In this document: positions 53,797 through 61,867 of the stretch, piece after piece
Position numbering within the stretch: position 1 is the first letter of the stretch
Layout of the letters: every line of letters starts with the position of its first letter
Assembly: GCF_900187065.1 (NCBI RefSeq)
Contig: NZ_LT906483.1
Coordinates: forward strand, 868,001-932,000
DNA: 64,000 nucleotides
Reading direction: 5' to 3'
Source of the DNA: Mycolicibacterium thermoresistibile
GTDB taxonomy: Bacteria > Actinomycetota > Actinomycetes > Mycobacteriales > Mycobacteriaceae
Notes under the pieces: generated by a model
Told to the model about the DNA's origin: nothing
What the model saw: the letters and a program-made list of their open reading frames with translations, nothing else
Database searches by the model: none
Position numbers and translations under genes: made by a program

Positions 53797-54780
53797 TCAC
53801 AGCCAGTTGCGCCGGCGGAACATCACGTACAGCACCGCCACCAGCAACACGATGATCACCGTGCTGGTGACGAAACCGCCGACCGTGTCGATGCCCGGGA
53901 ACAGCACGTTCTGCCCGTAGAAACCGGTCACCGCGGTCGGAATCGCGATGATCGCCGCCCAGCCGGTGAGCTTCTTCATCACCGAGTTCAGCCAGGCGTC
54001 CTGCAGCGCCAGATTGGTCTCGAACACCGTGGTGACCATGTCGCGCAGCGAGTCGGTCCACTCGGCCGCCCGCAGCACGTGGTCGTAGAGATCGGTGTAG
54101 TGCGGGTCCAGCGCCGATTCGGCCGCCCGCTCGACCCGGTGCCGCTGGATCGCGCTGACCACCTCGCGCATCGGCAACACCACCCGGCGCAGCAGCACCA
54201 GATCTTTGCGCAGCTGAAAGGTGCGCTGCGGCAGGTCTTTACCCGGCCGGGACGCGGAGAACAGATCGTCCTCCAGCTCCTCGACCGCGTCGTCGAGCAC
54301 CTGGATGGCCGCGAAGTGTCCGTCCACCACCACGTCGAGCAGGGCGTGCAGCAGCGCGCCGACCCCGTGCCGCTGACCGCCCAGGTCATCGAACCGCTGC
54401 GACACCGCCGACATGTCCAGCGCCGGTGGCAGCCGCACCGTGATCAGTGCCCGGGGTAACACGAACGCCGAAATACGGTGGGTGGTCAACCGTTTCCCGG
54501 TCCGGTCGGGCTCACCGGCGGTCACCGCGTACACCGTGAAGAAGGTGTGCGTGGGATACACCGTGGCCTTGGTGCGTTCCGCCGCGGCGACGGCGTCCTC
54601 CACCGCCCACAGATTCAGGCTGATCTCATCGGCGAGTTCGGCGAACGCCTCGTGGTCCGGGTCGTAGATGTCGACCCACACCAGGGTGTCCGGCTCGGCG
54701 AGGTAGTCGGACAGCGCCGAGAACTCGAAGCCGTCCTGCGGTTCACCGGACCGCCAGATCCGGCCCCGCACCGCGCGCAT
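53797..54780 (-). CDS. corA: CorA-family divalent cation transporter
   Basis: 327 residues with the CorA layout: a large cytosolic N-terminal domain, a long stalk helix, and two C-terminal membrane helices ('LTGWAAIIAIPTAVTGFYGQ' and 'VTSTVIIVLLVAVLYVMFRR'). The pore signature is YGQN instead of YGMN. CorA proteins carry Mg2+ (or Co2+, Ni2+; ZntB relatives Zn2+). The stop of echA3 is one base upstream of its start, so the two are probably co-transcribed. Confidence 0.9.
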   Translation of the reverse strand: MRAVRGRIWRSGEPQDGFEFSALSDYLAEPDTLVWVDIYDPDHEAFAELADEISLNLWAVEDAVAAAERTKATVYPTHTFFTVYAVTAGEPDRTGKRLTTHRISAFVLPRALITVRLPPALDMSAVSQRFDDLGGQRHGVGALLHALLDVVVDGHFAAIQVLDDAVEELEDDLFSASRPGKDLPQRTFQLRKDLVLLRRVVLPMREVVSAIQRHRVERAAESALDPHYTDLYDHVLRAAEWTDSLRDMVTTVFETNLALQDAWLNSVMKKLTGWAAIIAIPTAVTGFYGQNVLFPGIDTVGGFVTSTVIIVLLVAVLYVMFRRRNWL

Positions 54781-54781
54781 C

Positions 54782-55483
54782 TCAGCCGCCGGTGAATTCC
54801 GTGGCGATCCCGTCGATTCCGGCGCGGATGGCCTTCAGCGCGGCATCGCGGGCCTTGAGCTTGCTGGCCAGGTGGGCGTGCGCGTGCACCGTGGTGGCGA
54901 CCTCGGCGGCGAACTCCCGGGCGCGGGGCAGCACCCGGTCGGTGTCGACGACCTCATCGAGCCAGCCCGCCCGGATGGCCGCGTCGCCGGTGAACGTCGT
55001 CGCCAGGGACACCGCATGCTGATACGCGGCCGGCGTCAACCGCATCCGCATGATCTCCAGCGCCGCCACCGGCAGGATCATCCCGATCGCCACCTCGTTG
55101 GCCTGGCAGCGGGTCCGCTCCGAACCGACCCGGTGGTCTCCGCACAACAGCAGGAACGACCCCATCGCGATCGCCGGACCGGTGGCGGCCATGATCACCG
55201 GCACCGGGAACGTCAGGGCACGCACCGCAAGTTCGAAACCGCCCCTGAGCATGCCCAGTGCCGCGTCGACGTCACCGGAGGAGAACACGCTCAGGTCGAA
55301 ACCTCCGCTGAACACCCGCGAATTCCCGGCCAGCACCACCGCTTTCGCGCCGTCCTGCTCGGCCCGGTCCAGCGCCTCGTTGAGGTTGCCCTGCATCGCC
55401 GGTGACAGCACGTTCACCTTGCCGTCGTCCATGGTGATCGTCGCCACCGAGTCGGTCAGTTGGTACTCCACCGTGCTGCTCAT
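54782..55483 (-). CDS. echA3: Enoyl-CoA hydratase/isomerase, EchA3-like
   Basis: 233 residues, crotonase fold: MDDGKVNVLSPAMQGNLNEA, GNSRVFSGGFDLSVFSSG and 'VPVIMAATGPAIAMGSFLLL'. The typical second Glu region is CQANEVAIGMILPVAALEI, with Glu in NEV. The position between recCBD and the Rv0633c-like gene matches echA3 (Rv0632c) of M. tuberculosis. Short, without a C-terminal extension; substrate unknown. Confidence 0.9.
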   Translation of the reverse strand: MSSTVEYQLTDSVATITMDDGKVNVLSPAMQGNLNEALDRAEQDGAKAVVLAGNSRVFSGGFDLSVFSSGDVDAALGMLRGGFELAVRALTFPVPVIMAATGPAIAMGSFLLLCGDHRVGSERTRCQANEVAIGMILPVAALEIMRMRLTPAAYQHAVSLATTFTGDAAIRAGWLDEVVDTDRVLPRAREFAAEVATTVHAHAHLASKLKARDAALKAIRAGIDGIATEFTGG

Positions 55484-55539
55484 CCCGCTCCCTCATCCGA
55501 AACCGGTCTGCGACGGATGGTACGGGTCGCCGGTGGACG

Positions 55540-56574
55540 TCAGACCGCCGAGTGGGCGAGCGCCCGATCCGCGGCCGGCACCCGCACCCGGCGGGGTGTG
55601 GGCAGCAACCGCTCACCGCGGGCCGCCCAGTCCGGATCGGCCCAGCAGAACGTCGCCGGCAGCCGCCGCCAGTACCCGGGGTGCCGGCGCAGATACACCC
55701 GCACGCTGTCGTGGATGTGCGGAGCCGGGGGCAGCCTGCGCAGCCCCCCGGTGGGGGTGTGCCCGGCCACCGCGTCGGACTCGCCCAGCACCGGTGCCGG
55801 CCGGCGGATCGGCGACACCTCCAACCCGGCGCGCACCGCCCCGTCGAGCACCCAGTGCAACGCGATGTTCGCCAACGGCCGGCACCCGCCCGGCCCGCCG
55901 GCCACATCGGCGTGCACCCCGCGGAACCACACCTCCTCGATGTGGTCGCCGATGTGGTCGCTGCCGGCAGTCCGATCGGTCGGGCCGTCGCCGACGATCT
56001 CCCCGAAAGCGGAGCCGTCGATCGCCACGGCGTGCCGGGCGATACGGACATTGGCGGGCAGGCCCGCCGCCGAGCGGGGCAGCCCGGGAATCCGCACCGA
56101 GTCCCACAACCCCAGGAAGTGCACCGGCACCGACAACGCGCTGCGGCCGGCCAGGATCTCGGTCAGCTCGGTGACCTGGCGCCATTCCTGCGGCGTGCGA
56201 CCCTGCCGCGGCAGCGCGTAGGTGGCCAACGCGTAGTCGAGCAGGTGGTGGCAGCGGTCCGGCAGCACACCGACGGTGTCCAGCAGTCTGCTCAGGGCGC
56301 GGGCGCAGTAGCCGCCGTAACCGGCCCCGAACAGGAAGATCCGGTCGCCGCGCTGCCACGAGTCGGCGATCACCCGGTACCCGCCGACCACGGCGGTCTG
56401 CGCATCGGAGATGGCGCGTCGGCGCCGCATCCGCAACCACGCCGCACCGATCGGATGCCACCACACGAGCTGACTGTCGGTGTCGTCGAGCAGACGCCGT
56501 AGCTCGAGCACGTTCGTGGCCCGCGAACCGGGCCCACCCCACCCGCTGTCAAAACACAAGACGATGTTCTTCAC
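55540..56574 (-). CDS. DUF2235 alpha/beta-hydrolase-fold protein without nucleophile serine
   Basis: 344 residues from a GTG at 56574 (MKNIVLCFDSGWGG, the DUF2235 start). The usual nucleophile elbow GFSRGAYxAR aligns with GAGYGGYCAR at 83-92, so Ser is replaced by Gly85. A later region keeps the family's acidic and His context (WFRGVHADVAGGPGGCRPLA). Active relatives include Tle1-type phospholipases of type VI secretion; without Ser this one is probably not a classical hydrolase. The position matches Rv0633c. No secretion signal. Confidence 0.82.
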   Translation of the reverse strand: MKNIVLCFDSGWGGPGSRATNVLELRRLLDDTDSQLVWWHPIGAAWLRMRRRRAISDAQTAVVGGYRVIADSWQRGDRIFLFGAGYGGYCARALSRLLDTVGVLPDRCHHLLDYALATYALPRQGRTPQEWRQVTELTEILAGRSALSVPVHFLGLWDSVRIPGLPRSAAGLPANVRIARHAVAIDGSAFGEIVGDGPTDRTAGSDHIGDHIEEVWFRGVHADVAGGPGGCRPLANIALHWVLDGAVRAGLEVSPIRRPAPVLGESDAVAGHTPTGGLRRLPPAPHIHDSVRVYLRRHPGYWRRLPATFCWADPDWAARGERLLPTPRRVRVPAADRALAHSAV

Positions 56575-56723
56575 GACGACCCCCGACCATCCGACGACGG
56601 CGAAGATCAGTTTGCCAGATTCACCCTCTCGCGTCTTGGGTATCGCACTACTCGAAGTGGGTGGATTCGCTAAACAGCCTGTATAGGGCTGATCTTGATG
56701 GGTGCTTCCGGTGTGGTTCCGAC

Positions 56724-57440
56724 TCAGGCCCCCATCAGCATGCGCCACTGCTCCAAATTGCTGGCCCGGTACACGTAGTTGGTGCGGCGGACCTCCGAGA
56801 GGCTGGCGCTGGGCTCCGCGGCGTACCAGTGGCCGGGATACACCGTGGGATCGCCGGGCAGCTTGGCCAGCGCCTGCAGGCTGTGGAACATGTCGTCGAC
56901 GTTGCCGCCCGGGAAGTCGGTGCGCCCGCAGCCCTCGAGGAACAGCGTGTCACCTGCCACCAGTCGGCCGTCCAGCAGGAAGCACTGGCTGCCCGGTGTG
57001 TGCCCAGGCGTGTGCAGCAACTCGATCTCGACGGCGCCGACCGTGACCTTGTCGCCGTGGTCATGGGCGGTCAGATCGCTGAGCGGGATCCCGGTGACCC
57101 GTGACACCCAATCCGCCTCATGGGTGTTGACGTGCACCGGCACCTCGGCGCGCTCCAGCAGTTCGGCGACGCCCTTGAGGGTGAAACCCATCATCGAACC
57201 GCCGACATGGTCGGGGTGGTGGTGGCTGACCAGCACGCCGGTCAACCGCATCCCGTCGGCCTCCGCCGCGTCGACCAGATCGTTGGCGGCGTAGGCCGGG
57301 TCGACGACGACGCACTCCCCGGTCTCGCGGTCGCCGATCAGGTAGGCGAAGTTGCGCATCTGCTGCGCCATCATGTCGCCCGCGGCGAAATCCCGCCCGG
57401 ACAGCAGTTGACGGAAGTAGAGACGATCTGAATCCGACAC
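56724..57440 (-). CDS. MBL-fold metallo-hydrolase (glyoxalase II-like)
   Basis: 238 residues. The metallo-beta-lactamase motif SHHHPDHVGG (HxHxDH form HHHPDH) binds two metals; other ligands lie in LHTPGHTPGSQCFLLDG (His), LVAGDTLF (Asp) and VYPGHWYAAEP (His). Family members hydrolyse thioesters such as S-lactoyl-glutathione or mycothiol equivalents. It corresponds in position to Rv0634c. The 148-base gap to the DUF2235 gene carries no visible gene. Confidence 0.9.
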   Translation of the reverse strand: MSDSDRLYFRQLLSGRDFAAGDMMAQQMRNFAYLIGDRETGECVVVDPAYAANDLVDAAEADGMRLTGVLVSHHHPDHVGGSMMGFTLKGVAELLERAEVPVHVNTHEADWVSRVTGIPLSDLTAHDHGDKVTVGAVEIELLHTPGHTPGSQCFLLDGRLVAGDTLFLEGCGRTDFPGGNVDDMFHSLQALAKLPGDPTVYPGHWYAAEPSASLSEVRRTNYVYRASNLEQWRMLMGA

Positions 57441-57564
57441 ACAGCCAGCCTACGAGGTCGCGCTCAGCGCATAACGGCTGGTGGAAAAACCGCACGTAGC
57501 GGGGTGTTTAACGGCACACCGAGAAAAGTCGCGCCCGGAATGCGCAATTACTACGTTCTGTCGT

Positions 57565-58023
57565 ATGCAACTCACCCGGTTCACCGACCTGGGGCTGCGG
57601 ACCATGATGCTGCTCGCCTCGGGCGAAGCCGACGAGCAGCGGGTCACCACCCGCACCATCGCCATCGGCGCGAACGCATCGGAAAACCACGTCGCCAAGG
57701 CGGTCTCCCGGCTCGTCGACCTCGGCATGGTGCACGCCCGGCGCGGCCGGGTCGGGGGCCTCGAGCTCACCGACGCCGGCCGGCACGCGTCGGTCGGCTG
57801 GCTCATCCGCCGGCTGGAGGGCGACAAGGAAGTCATCGAATGCGGCGGTGAGAGCCCGTGCCCGCTGGTCCCGGCGTGCCGGCTGCGCCGGGCGCTGGCC
57901 GACGCCAAGGAGGCGTTCTACCGCGAACTGGACCGCTACACCGTCGCCGACCTGGTGGCCGGCCCGTCGTTACCGCTGATCCCGGAACTGCACCTGCACA
58001 CCGTCGAAAGGACATCGCCATGA
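57565..58023 (+). CDS. nsrR: NsrR-type Rrf2 nitric-oxide-sensing repressor
   Basis: 152 residues from the ATG at 57565 (MQLTRFTDLGLRTMMLLASG, the typical Rrf2 opening). Winged helix with RTIAIGANASENHVAKAVSR and GMVHARRGRVGGLELTDAG. Three cysteines in ECGGESPCPLVPACRL have C-x5-C-x5-C spacing, as in Streptomyces coelicolor NsrR, where they hold a [4Fe-4S] cluster destroyed by NO. It directly precedes hmp with overlapping stop/start (ATGA), so it should repress hmp and itself until NO appears. Confidence 0.9.
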   Translation: MQLTRFTDLGLRTMMLLASGEADEQRVTTRTIAIGANASENHVAKAVSRLVDLGMVHARRGRVGGLELTDAGRHASVGWLIRRLEGDKEVIECGGESPCPLVPACRLRRALADAKEAFYRELDRYTVADLVAGPSLPLIPELHLHTVERTSP

Positions 58024-59264
58024 CCGTCACCACCCCGGGTCCACGGCCGACCGCCGTCGCCCACGCCGAACTGGAACCGCAGCACGCCGAGATCGTCGCG
58101 GCCACACTGCCGTTGGTCGGCGCCCACATCGACGAGATCACCGCCGAGTTCTACCGGCGGATGTTCGGCGCCCACCCCGAACTGCTGCGCAACCTGTTCA
58201 ACCGGGGCAATCAGGCGCAGGGCGCCCAGCAGCGCGCGCTGGCCGCCTCGATCGCGACGTTCGCCACCCACCTGGTGGACCCGGAGCTGCCGCACCCGGC
58301 GGAACTGCTGTCCCGCATCGCGCACAAGCACGCCTCGCTCGGGGTGACCGCCGACCAGTACCCGATCGTGCACGAGCACCTGTTCGCCGCGATCGTGGCG
58401 GTCCTGGGTGCCGACACCGTCACCGCCGAGGTCGCCGCCGCCTGGGACCGGGTGTACTGGATCATGGCCGACGTCCTCATCGACCTCGAACGGTCGCTCT
58501 ACGCCGAGGCCGGGGTGCCCGCCGGGGACGTCTACCGCCGCGCGCGGGTGACCGCCCGCGTCGACGACCCGTCCGGGGCGGTGCTGCTCACCGTCCGCCC
58601 GCTGGGCGAGCGGTTTGCCGAATTCCGTCCCGGCCAGTACATCTCCGTCGGGGTGACCCTGCCCGACGGTGCCCGCCAGCTGCGCCAGTACAGCCTGGTC
58701 AACCCGCCCGGCGCCGATGAGCTGACCTTCGCGGTCCGCCCGGTGGCGGCCACGCCCGATCAACCGGCCGGTGAGGTGTCCACCTGGATCGCGGCCAACG
58801 TCTGCGTCGGCGACATCCTCGACATCACCGCCCCGTTCGGCGATCTGCCCACCCCGGTCGCCGGGGAGCCGCTGGTGCTGATCTCGGCGGGCATCGGCAT
58901 CACCCCGATGATCGGCATCCTGGAGTACCTGGCCGCCGAGGCTCGCGCCACCCCGGTGCGGGTGCTGCACGCCGACCGCGGCGATCGGAGCCATCCGCTG
59001 CGCGAGCGGCAACGCGAACTGGTGGCCGCGCTGCCCGACGCCACCCTCGACATCTGGTACGAGGACGGTCTGACCGCCGGGCGGCCCGGCGTGCGTCCCG
59101 GGCTGCTGGACCTGGACGCCGTCGAGTTGCCGGCCGGAGCCGCGATCTATCTGTGTGGCGGCACCGGGTTCGTGCAGGCCGTGCGGGATCAGCTGATGGC
59201 CCGTGGGGTGCCCGCCGAACGGGTGCACTGCGAGCTGTTCGCGCCCAACGACTGGCTGGTCTGA
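58020..59264 (+). CDS. hmp: Flavohaemoprotein (nitric oxide dioxygenase), Hmp
   Basis: 414 residues. Globin domain (about 1-150) with the proximal His region RIAHKHASLGVTADQYPIVH; FAD domain with LRQYSLVN (R-x-Y-S); NAD domain with SAGIGITPMIGILEYL; C-terminus CELFAPNDW closing the flavin site. It converts NO plus O2 to nitrate using NAD(P)H. The overlap with nsrR and strong terminator behind it (59297-59354) make a self-contained NO-response operon. Confidence 0.95.
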   Translation: MTVTTPGPRPTAVAHAELEPQHAEIVAATLPLVGAHIDEITAEFYRRMFGAHPELLRNLFNRGNQAQGAQQRALAASIATFATHLVDPELPHPAELLSRIAHKHASLGVTADQYPIVHEHLFAAIVAVLGADTVTAEVAAAWDRVYWIMADVLIDLERSLYAEAGVPAGDVYRRARVTARVDDPSGAVLLTVRPLGERFAEFRPGQYISVGVTLPDGARQLRQYSLVNPPGADELTFAVRPVAATPDQPAGEVSTWIAANVCVGDILDITAPFGDLPTPVAGEPLVLISAGIGITPMIGILEYLAAEARATPVRVLHADRGDRSHPLRERQRELVAALPDATLDIWYEDGLTAGRPGVRPGLLDLDAVELPAGAAIYLCGGTGFVQAVRDQLMARGVPAERVHCELFAPNDWLV

Positions 59265-59296
59265 TCGCCCGGCCGTACTCTCCGAGACCGTTGCCG

Positions 59297-59354
59297 GCGA
59301 ACGTGCATTCCGTGCGCTCCGGGGCGCGGAATTCCGCACGGAATGCACGTTCGC
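59297..59354. terminator. Strong bidirectional terminator-like hairpin
   Basis: A perfect 20-bp stem (59297-59316 with 59335-59354; core CGTGCATTCCGTGCG) and an 18-base loop. It lies between convergent hmp and the NYN gene. No T run follows. Confidence 0.7.
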
Positions 59355-59394
59355 GCGGGATCGGACGCGCGGGATCGGACGCGCGGGATCGGAC
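59353..59394. repeat. Three 14-bp tandem repeats
   Basis: Exact copies of GCGCGGGATCGGAC next to the terminator hairpin, with a partial fourth (GCGCGG). Non-coding, before the NYN gene stop. Confidence 0.9.
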
Positions 59395-59412
59395 GCGCGG
59401 GGCGCCGGCAGG

Positions 59413-60285
59413 TCAGTCGTCGGTGCGCAGCCGGACCAGTCGGGTGGTGCTGCTCTCGTCCAGTTCGACCAGATCGCCGCGGGACCGCAGAAAGTCGCTG
59501 AACGACCGGTAGCCCAGCGACTTCTCGCTGAACGACGGATCCATCCGTTTCATCTGCGCCTTGACCGCCGAGTTGTGCAGCCACTCGACGTCGTCGCGTT
59601 CCAGGCCGATCCGCAGCGCCCGCAGCAGCAGATTCGTCGCGGCCTCCTGCGGATCGTGCGCATCGTCGTCGCCATCCGCATCGGATGCGACGGCCTTACG
59701 CCGGGGACGTCGCTTCGGCGCCGGCGTGGACTCGACCGGCACCCCGGGCAGGGCGTCATAGGTGACGTACTCGTCGCAGGCCGCCGTCAGCGACCGGCTG
59801 ATCGACCCGGCCACCCCGATGCCCACCACATAGCGACCCAGCCGCCGGCAGCGCTGCGCCAGCGGGATGTAGTCCGAGTCGCCGGCCACGATCACCACAT
59901 GGGTCAGGTCCGGCAGCCGGAACATGTCCTCCACGGCGTCCACCGCCAACCGGATGTCGGCGCCGTTCTTGCCGTACGCCGCCGTCGGGAACAGCTGCAC
60001 CAGATCGACCGCGCGGCTCACCAGCTGACCCCGGTACGCGGCGTTGACCTCGGTCGACCAGTCGGCATACGCCCTGGTCAGCACCAGCGTCCCGAAGGAT
60101 GAGGCGTAGTCGATGATCGCGCCGATGTCGACCGTCGCCGCGGCCAACCGGTCCGGGTACTGGTCGAACCCGGCGGCCCGGTCCTTCTGGAACGCGTTGC
60201 GGCCATGCAGCTGGTCGTACCGCGAGATCACGATGTTGTCGAAGTCGAGGTAGACCGCCACGCGCGGTGCACCGGGCTCCGTCAC
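59413..60285 (-). CDS. NYN-domain nuclease-like protein with OST-HTH/LOTUS domain
   Basis: 290 residues. The PIN-like NYN domain (about 8-180) keeps the acidic metal site: YLDFDNIVIS, GADIRLAVDAVEDMF and VVIVAGDSDYIPLAQRC. After a basic linker, an OST-HTH/LOTUS winged helix (about 215-288) has VKAQMKRMDPSFSEKSLGYR, typical of RNA-binding LOTUS domains. Probably an RNase acting on structured or G-rich RNA. Monocistronic, convergent with hmp. Confidence 0.85.
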   Translation of the reverse strand: MTEPGAPRVAVYLDFDNIVISRYDQLHGRNAFQKDRAAGFDQYPDRLAAATVDIGAIIDYASSFGTLVLTRAYADWSTEVNAAYRGQLVSRAVDLVQLFPTAAYGKNGADIRLAVDAVEDMFRLPDLTHVVIVAGDSDYIPLAQRCRRLGRYVVGIGVAGSISRSLTAACDEYVTYDALPGVPVESTPAPKRRPRRKAVASDADGDDDAHDPQEAATNLLLRALRIGLERDDVEWLHNSAVKAQMKRMDPSFSEKSLGYRSFSDFLRSRGDLVELDESSTTRLVRLRTDD

Positions 60286-60460
60286 GGCTTGTCTCCCGCC
60301 AGTAGCAACTGATCCGATCCTGCTACTTGTCTACCCGGGGAACGCCGTCGGCGGGCTGCATTCGCCCGGCATGTCCACCGCGCGATACCCGGCCGAAGCG
60401 CCCGGCAGAATCGGGCCACAGCACCGCAGAACGGCCAAAACACCGCCCTTGACCTGCTGT

Positions 60461-60490
60461 TTGGCGCGTCAGCGGGGGAGGTTGTACCCT
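60461..60490 (+). promoter_or_regulatory. Candidate promoter of the tRNA-Thr/tRNA-Met cluster
   Basis: TTGGCG (-35, 60461-60466) and TACCCT (-10, 60485-60490) with an 18-base spacer end 45 bases before tRNA-Thr. The surrounding 250 bases hold no gene. Confidence 0.4.
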
Positions 60491-60535
60491 CTTTAAGGCC
60501 CACCGCACCGGTATGGTCCGATGCTCCGGGTCGCT

Positions 60536-60608
60536 GCCCCCTTAGCTCAGTCGGCAGAGCGTTTCCATGGTAAGGAAAAGGTCAACGGTTCGATTCCGTT
60601 AGGGGGCT
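60536..60608 (+). tRNA. thrT: tRNA-Thr (GGT)
   Basis: 73 bases. Acceptor arms GCCCCCT/AGGGGGC, D-arm TAGCTCAGTCGGCAGAGC, anticodon stem TTTCC/GGAAA with loop ATGGTAA (anticodon GGT), T-arm GGTTCGATTCC. CCA is not encoded. Confidence 0.95.
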
Positions 60609-60643
60609 CGGTGGACGGGTGTCGCCGCGCCCGTTTCCATCGG

Positions 60644-60717
60644 GGCGGTGTAGCTCAGCTGGTTAGAGCGCACGACTCATAATCGTGAGGTCGGGGGATC
60701 GAGTCCCCCCACCGCTA
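60644..60717 (+). tRNA. metT: tRNA-Met (CAT), elongator type
   Basis: 74 bases. Acceptor GGCGGTG paired with CACCGCT (G-U at the first pair), anticodon stem CACGA/TCGTG with loop CTCATAA (anticodon CAT), T-arm GGATCGAGTCC. The initiator features (three G-C pairs next to the loop) are absent. CCA is not encoded. Confidence 0.95.
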
Positions 60718-60751
60718 CTAGGCAAGTCCGACATGTGCGAAAGAGGCAGAC

Positions 60752-60919
60752 GTGGCGTCCAGTACTGATGTGCGGCCGAAGATCACTTTGGCCTGCGAGG
60801 TGTGCAAGCACCGCAACTACATCACCAGGAAGAACCGGCGCAACGATCCCGACCGGCTGGAGATCAAGAAGTTCTGCCCGAACTGCGGCACCCATCGGCC
60901 CCACAAGGAAACCCGCTAG
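60752..60919 (+). CDS. rpmG: 50S ribosomal protein L33
   Basis: 55 residues from a GTG after AAGAGGCAG. The zinc-binding form: cysteine pairs in [14 protein letters not shown] and [13 protein letters not shown] (C-x2-C twice). It binds near the E site of the 50S subunit. Position between the tRNA pair and hadA matches rpmG2 (Rv0634B). The Zn-type copy is normally the one used when zinc is sufficient. Confidence 0.95.
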   Translation: MASSTDVRPKITLACEVCKHRNYITRKNRRNDPDRLEIKKFCPNCGTHRPHKETR

Positions 60920-60971
60920 GCCGCACCGTCAGGGCCGCTGCACGGTCCGCGAAGATTAGGTTCTCTCAGCC

Positions 60972-61448
60972 GTGGCACTGTCTCAGGACATCGTCGGAAA
61001 GCGTTTCACGTATCCGGACCACTACATCGTTGGGCGGGAGAAGATCCGCGAATACGCCGTAGCCGTCAAGAACGACGACGAGGTGTTCTTCGATGAGAAC
61101 GCCGCCAAGGAGCTCGGCCACGACGCGCTGCCGGCACCGCTGACCTTCATCTCGGTGTTCGGTTACTACGCCCAGCGCGCGTTCTTCGACCACGCCAACA
61201 TCGGCATCACCGACGCCAAGATCGTGCAGGTCGACCAGGAGTTCAGGTTCCTCAAACCGATCCGCGCCGGCGACAAGCTCTACTGTGAGGTCAGCGTGCA
61301 TTCGGTCCGGCAGTCGTTCGGCACCGACATCATCGTGACCAAGAACATCGTCACGAACGAGGCCGGCGAGGTCGTCCAAGAGGCATACACGACCCTGGCT
61401 GGGCGTTCCGATGAGACTGGAGAGGGTTTTGCCGATGGCTCTGCGTAA
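60972..61448 (+). CDS. hadA: (3R)-hydroxyacyl-ACP dehydratase subunit HadA
   Basis: 158 residues from a GTG, MaoC/hot-dog fold: KNDDEVFFDENAAKELGHDA, LPAPLTFISVFGYYAQRAFF and 'LYCEVSVHSVRQSFGTDIIV'. HadA binds the substrate chain and pairs with catalytic HadB in the FAS-II cycle of mycolic acid synthesis, and is the target region of thiacetazone and isoxyl action. Overlaps hadB by 14 bases. Confidence 0.95.
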   Translation: MALSQDIVGKRFTYPDHYIVGREKIREYAVAVKNDDEVFFDENAAKELGHDALPAPLTFISVFGYYAQRAFFDHANIGITDAKIVQVDQEFRFLKPIRAGDKLYCEVSVHSVRQSFGTDIIVTKNIVTNEAGEVVQEAYTTLAGRSDETGEGFADGSA

Positions 61449-61863
61449 GTTCGATTCCGTGAAGGTGGGGGACAAGCTCCCCGAGAAGGTCATCCCGCTG
61501 ACCCGCGCAGACCTGGTGAACTACGCAGGAGTGTCCGGCGACCTCAACCCGATCCACTGGGACGACGAGATCGCCAAACAGGTCGGGCTGGACACCGCGA
61601 TCGCCCACGGCATGCTGACCATGGGGATGGGCGGCGGCTACATCACCGAATGGGTGGGCGACCCGGCCGCGGTCACCGAGTACAACGTGCGGTTCACCGC
61701 GGTCGTGCCGGTGCCCAACGACGGTAAGGGCGCCGAGATCGTGTTCGGCGGCCGGGTGAAATCCGTCGACCCCGAAACCAAGAGCGTGACCATCGCACTG
61801 ACGGCCACCGCCGGCGGGAAGAAGATCTTCGGCCGGGCCATCGCGACCGCGAAGCTGGCTTAG
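61435..61863 (+). CDS. hadB: (3R)-hydroxyacyl-ACP dehydratase subunit HadB
   Basis: 142 residues, the catalytic subunit: hydratase-2 motif GVSGDLNPIHWDDEIAKQVG carries the Asp and His pair, followed by IAHGMLTMGMGGGYITEWVG. With HadA or HadC it removes water from 3-hydroxyacyl-AcpM. The ATG at 61435 lies inside the hadA end, giving coupled translation. Confidence 0.95.
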   Translation: MALRKFDSVKVGDKLPEKVIPLTRADLVNYAGVSGDLNPIHWDDEIAKQVGLDTAIAHGMLTMGMGGGYITEWVGDPAAVTEYNVRFTAVVPVPNDGKGAEIVFGGRVKSVDPETKSVTIALTATAGGKKIFGRAIATAKLA

Positions 61864-61867
61864 CACC

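Noticed and set aside
57552..57565. TACG-N6-CGTA inverted repeat at the nsrR start as an NsrR operator
   Set aside because: Only four paired bases per arm and no wider symmetry; indistinguishable from chance.
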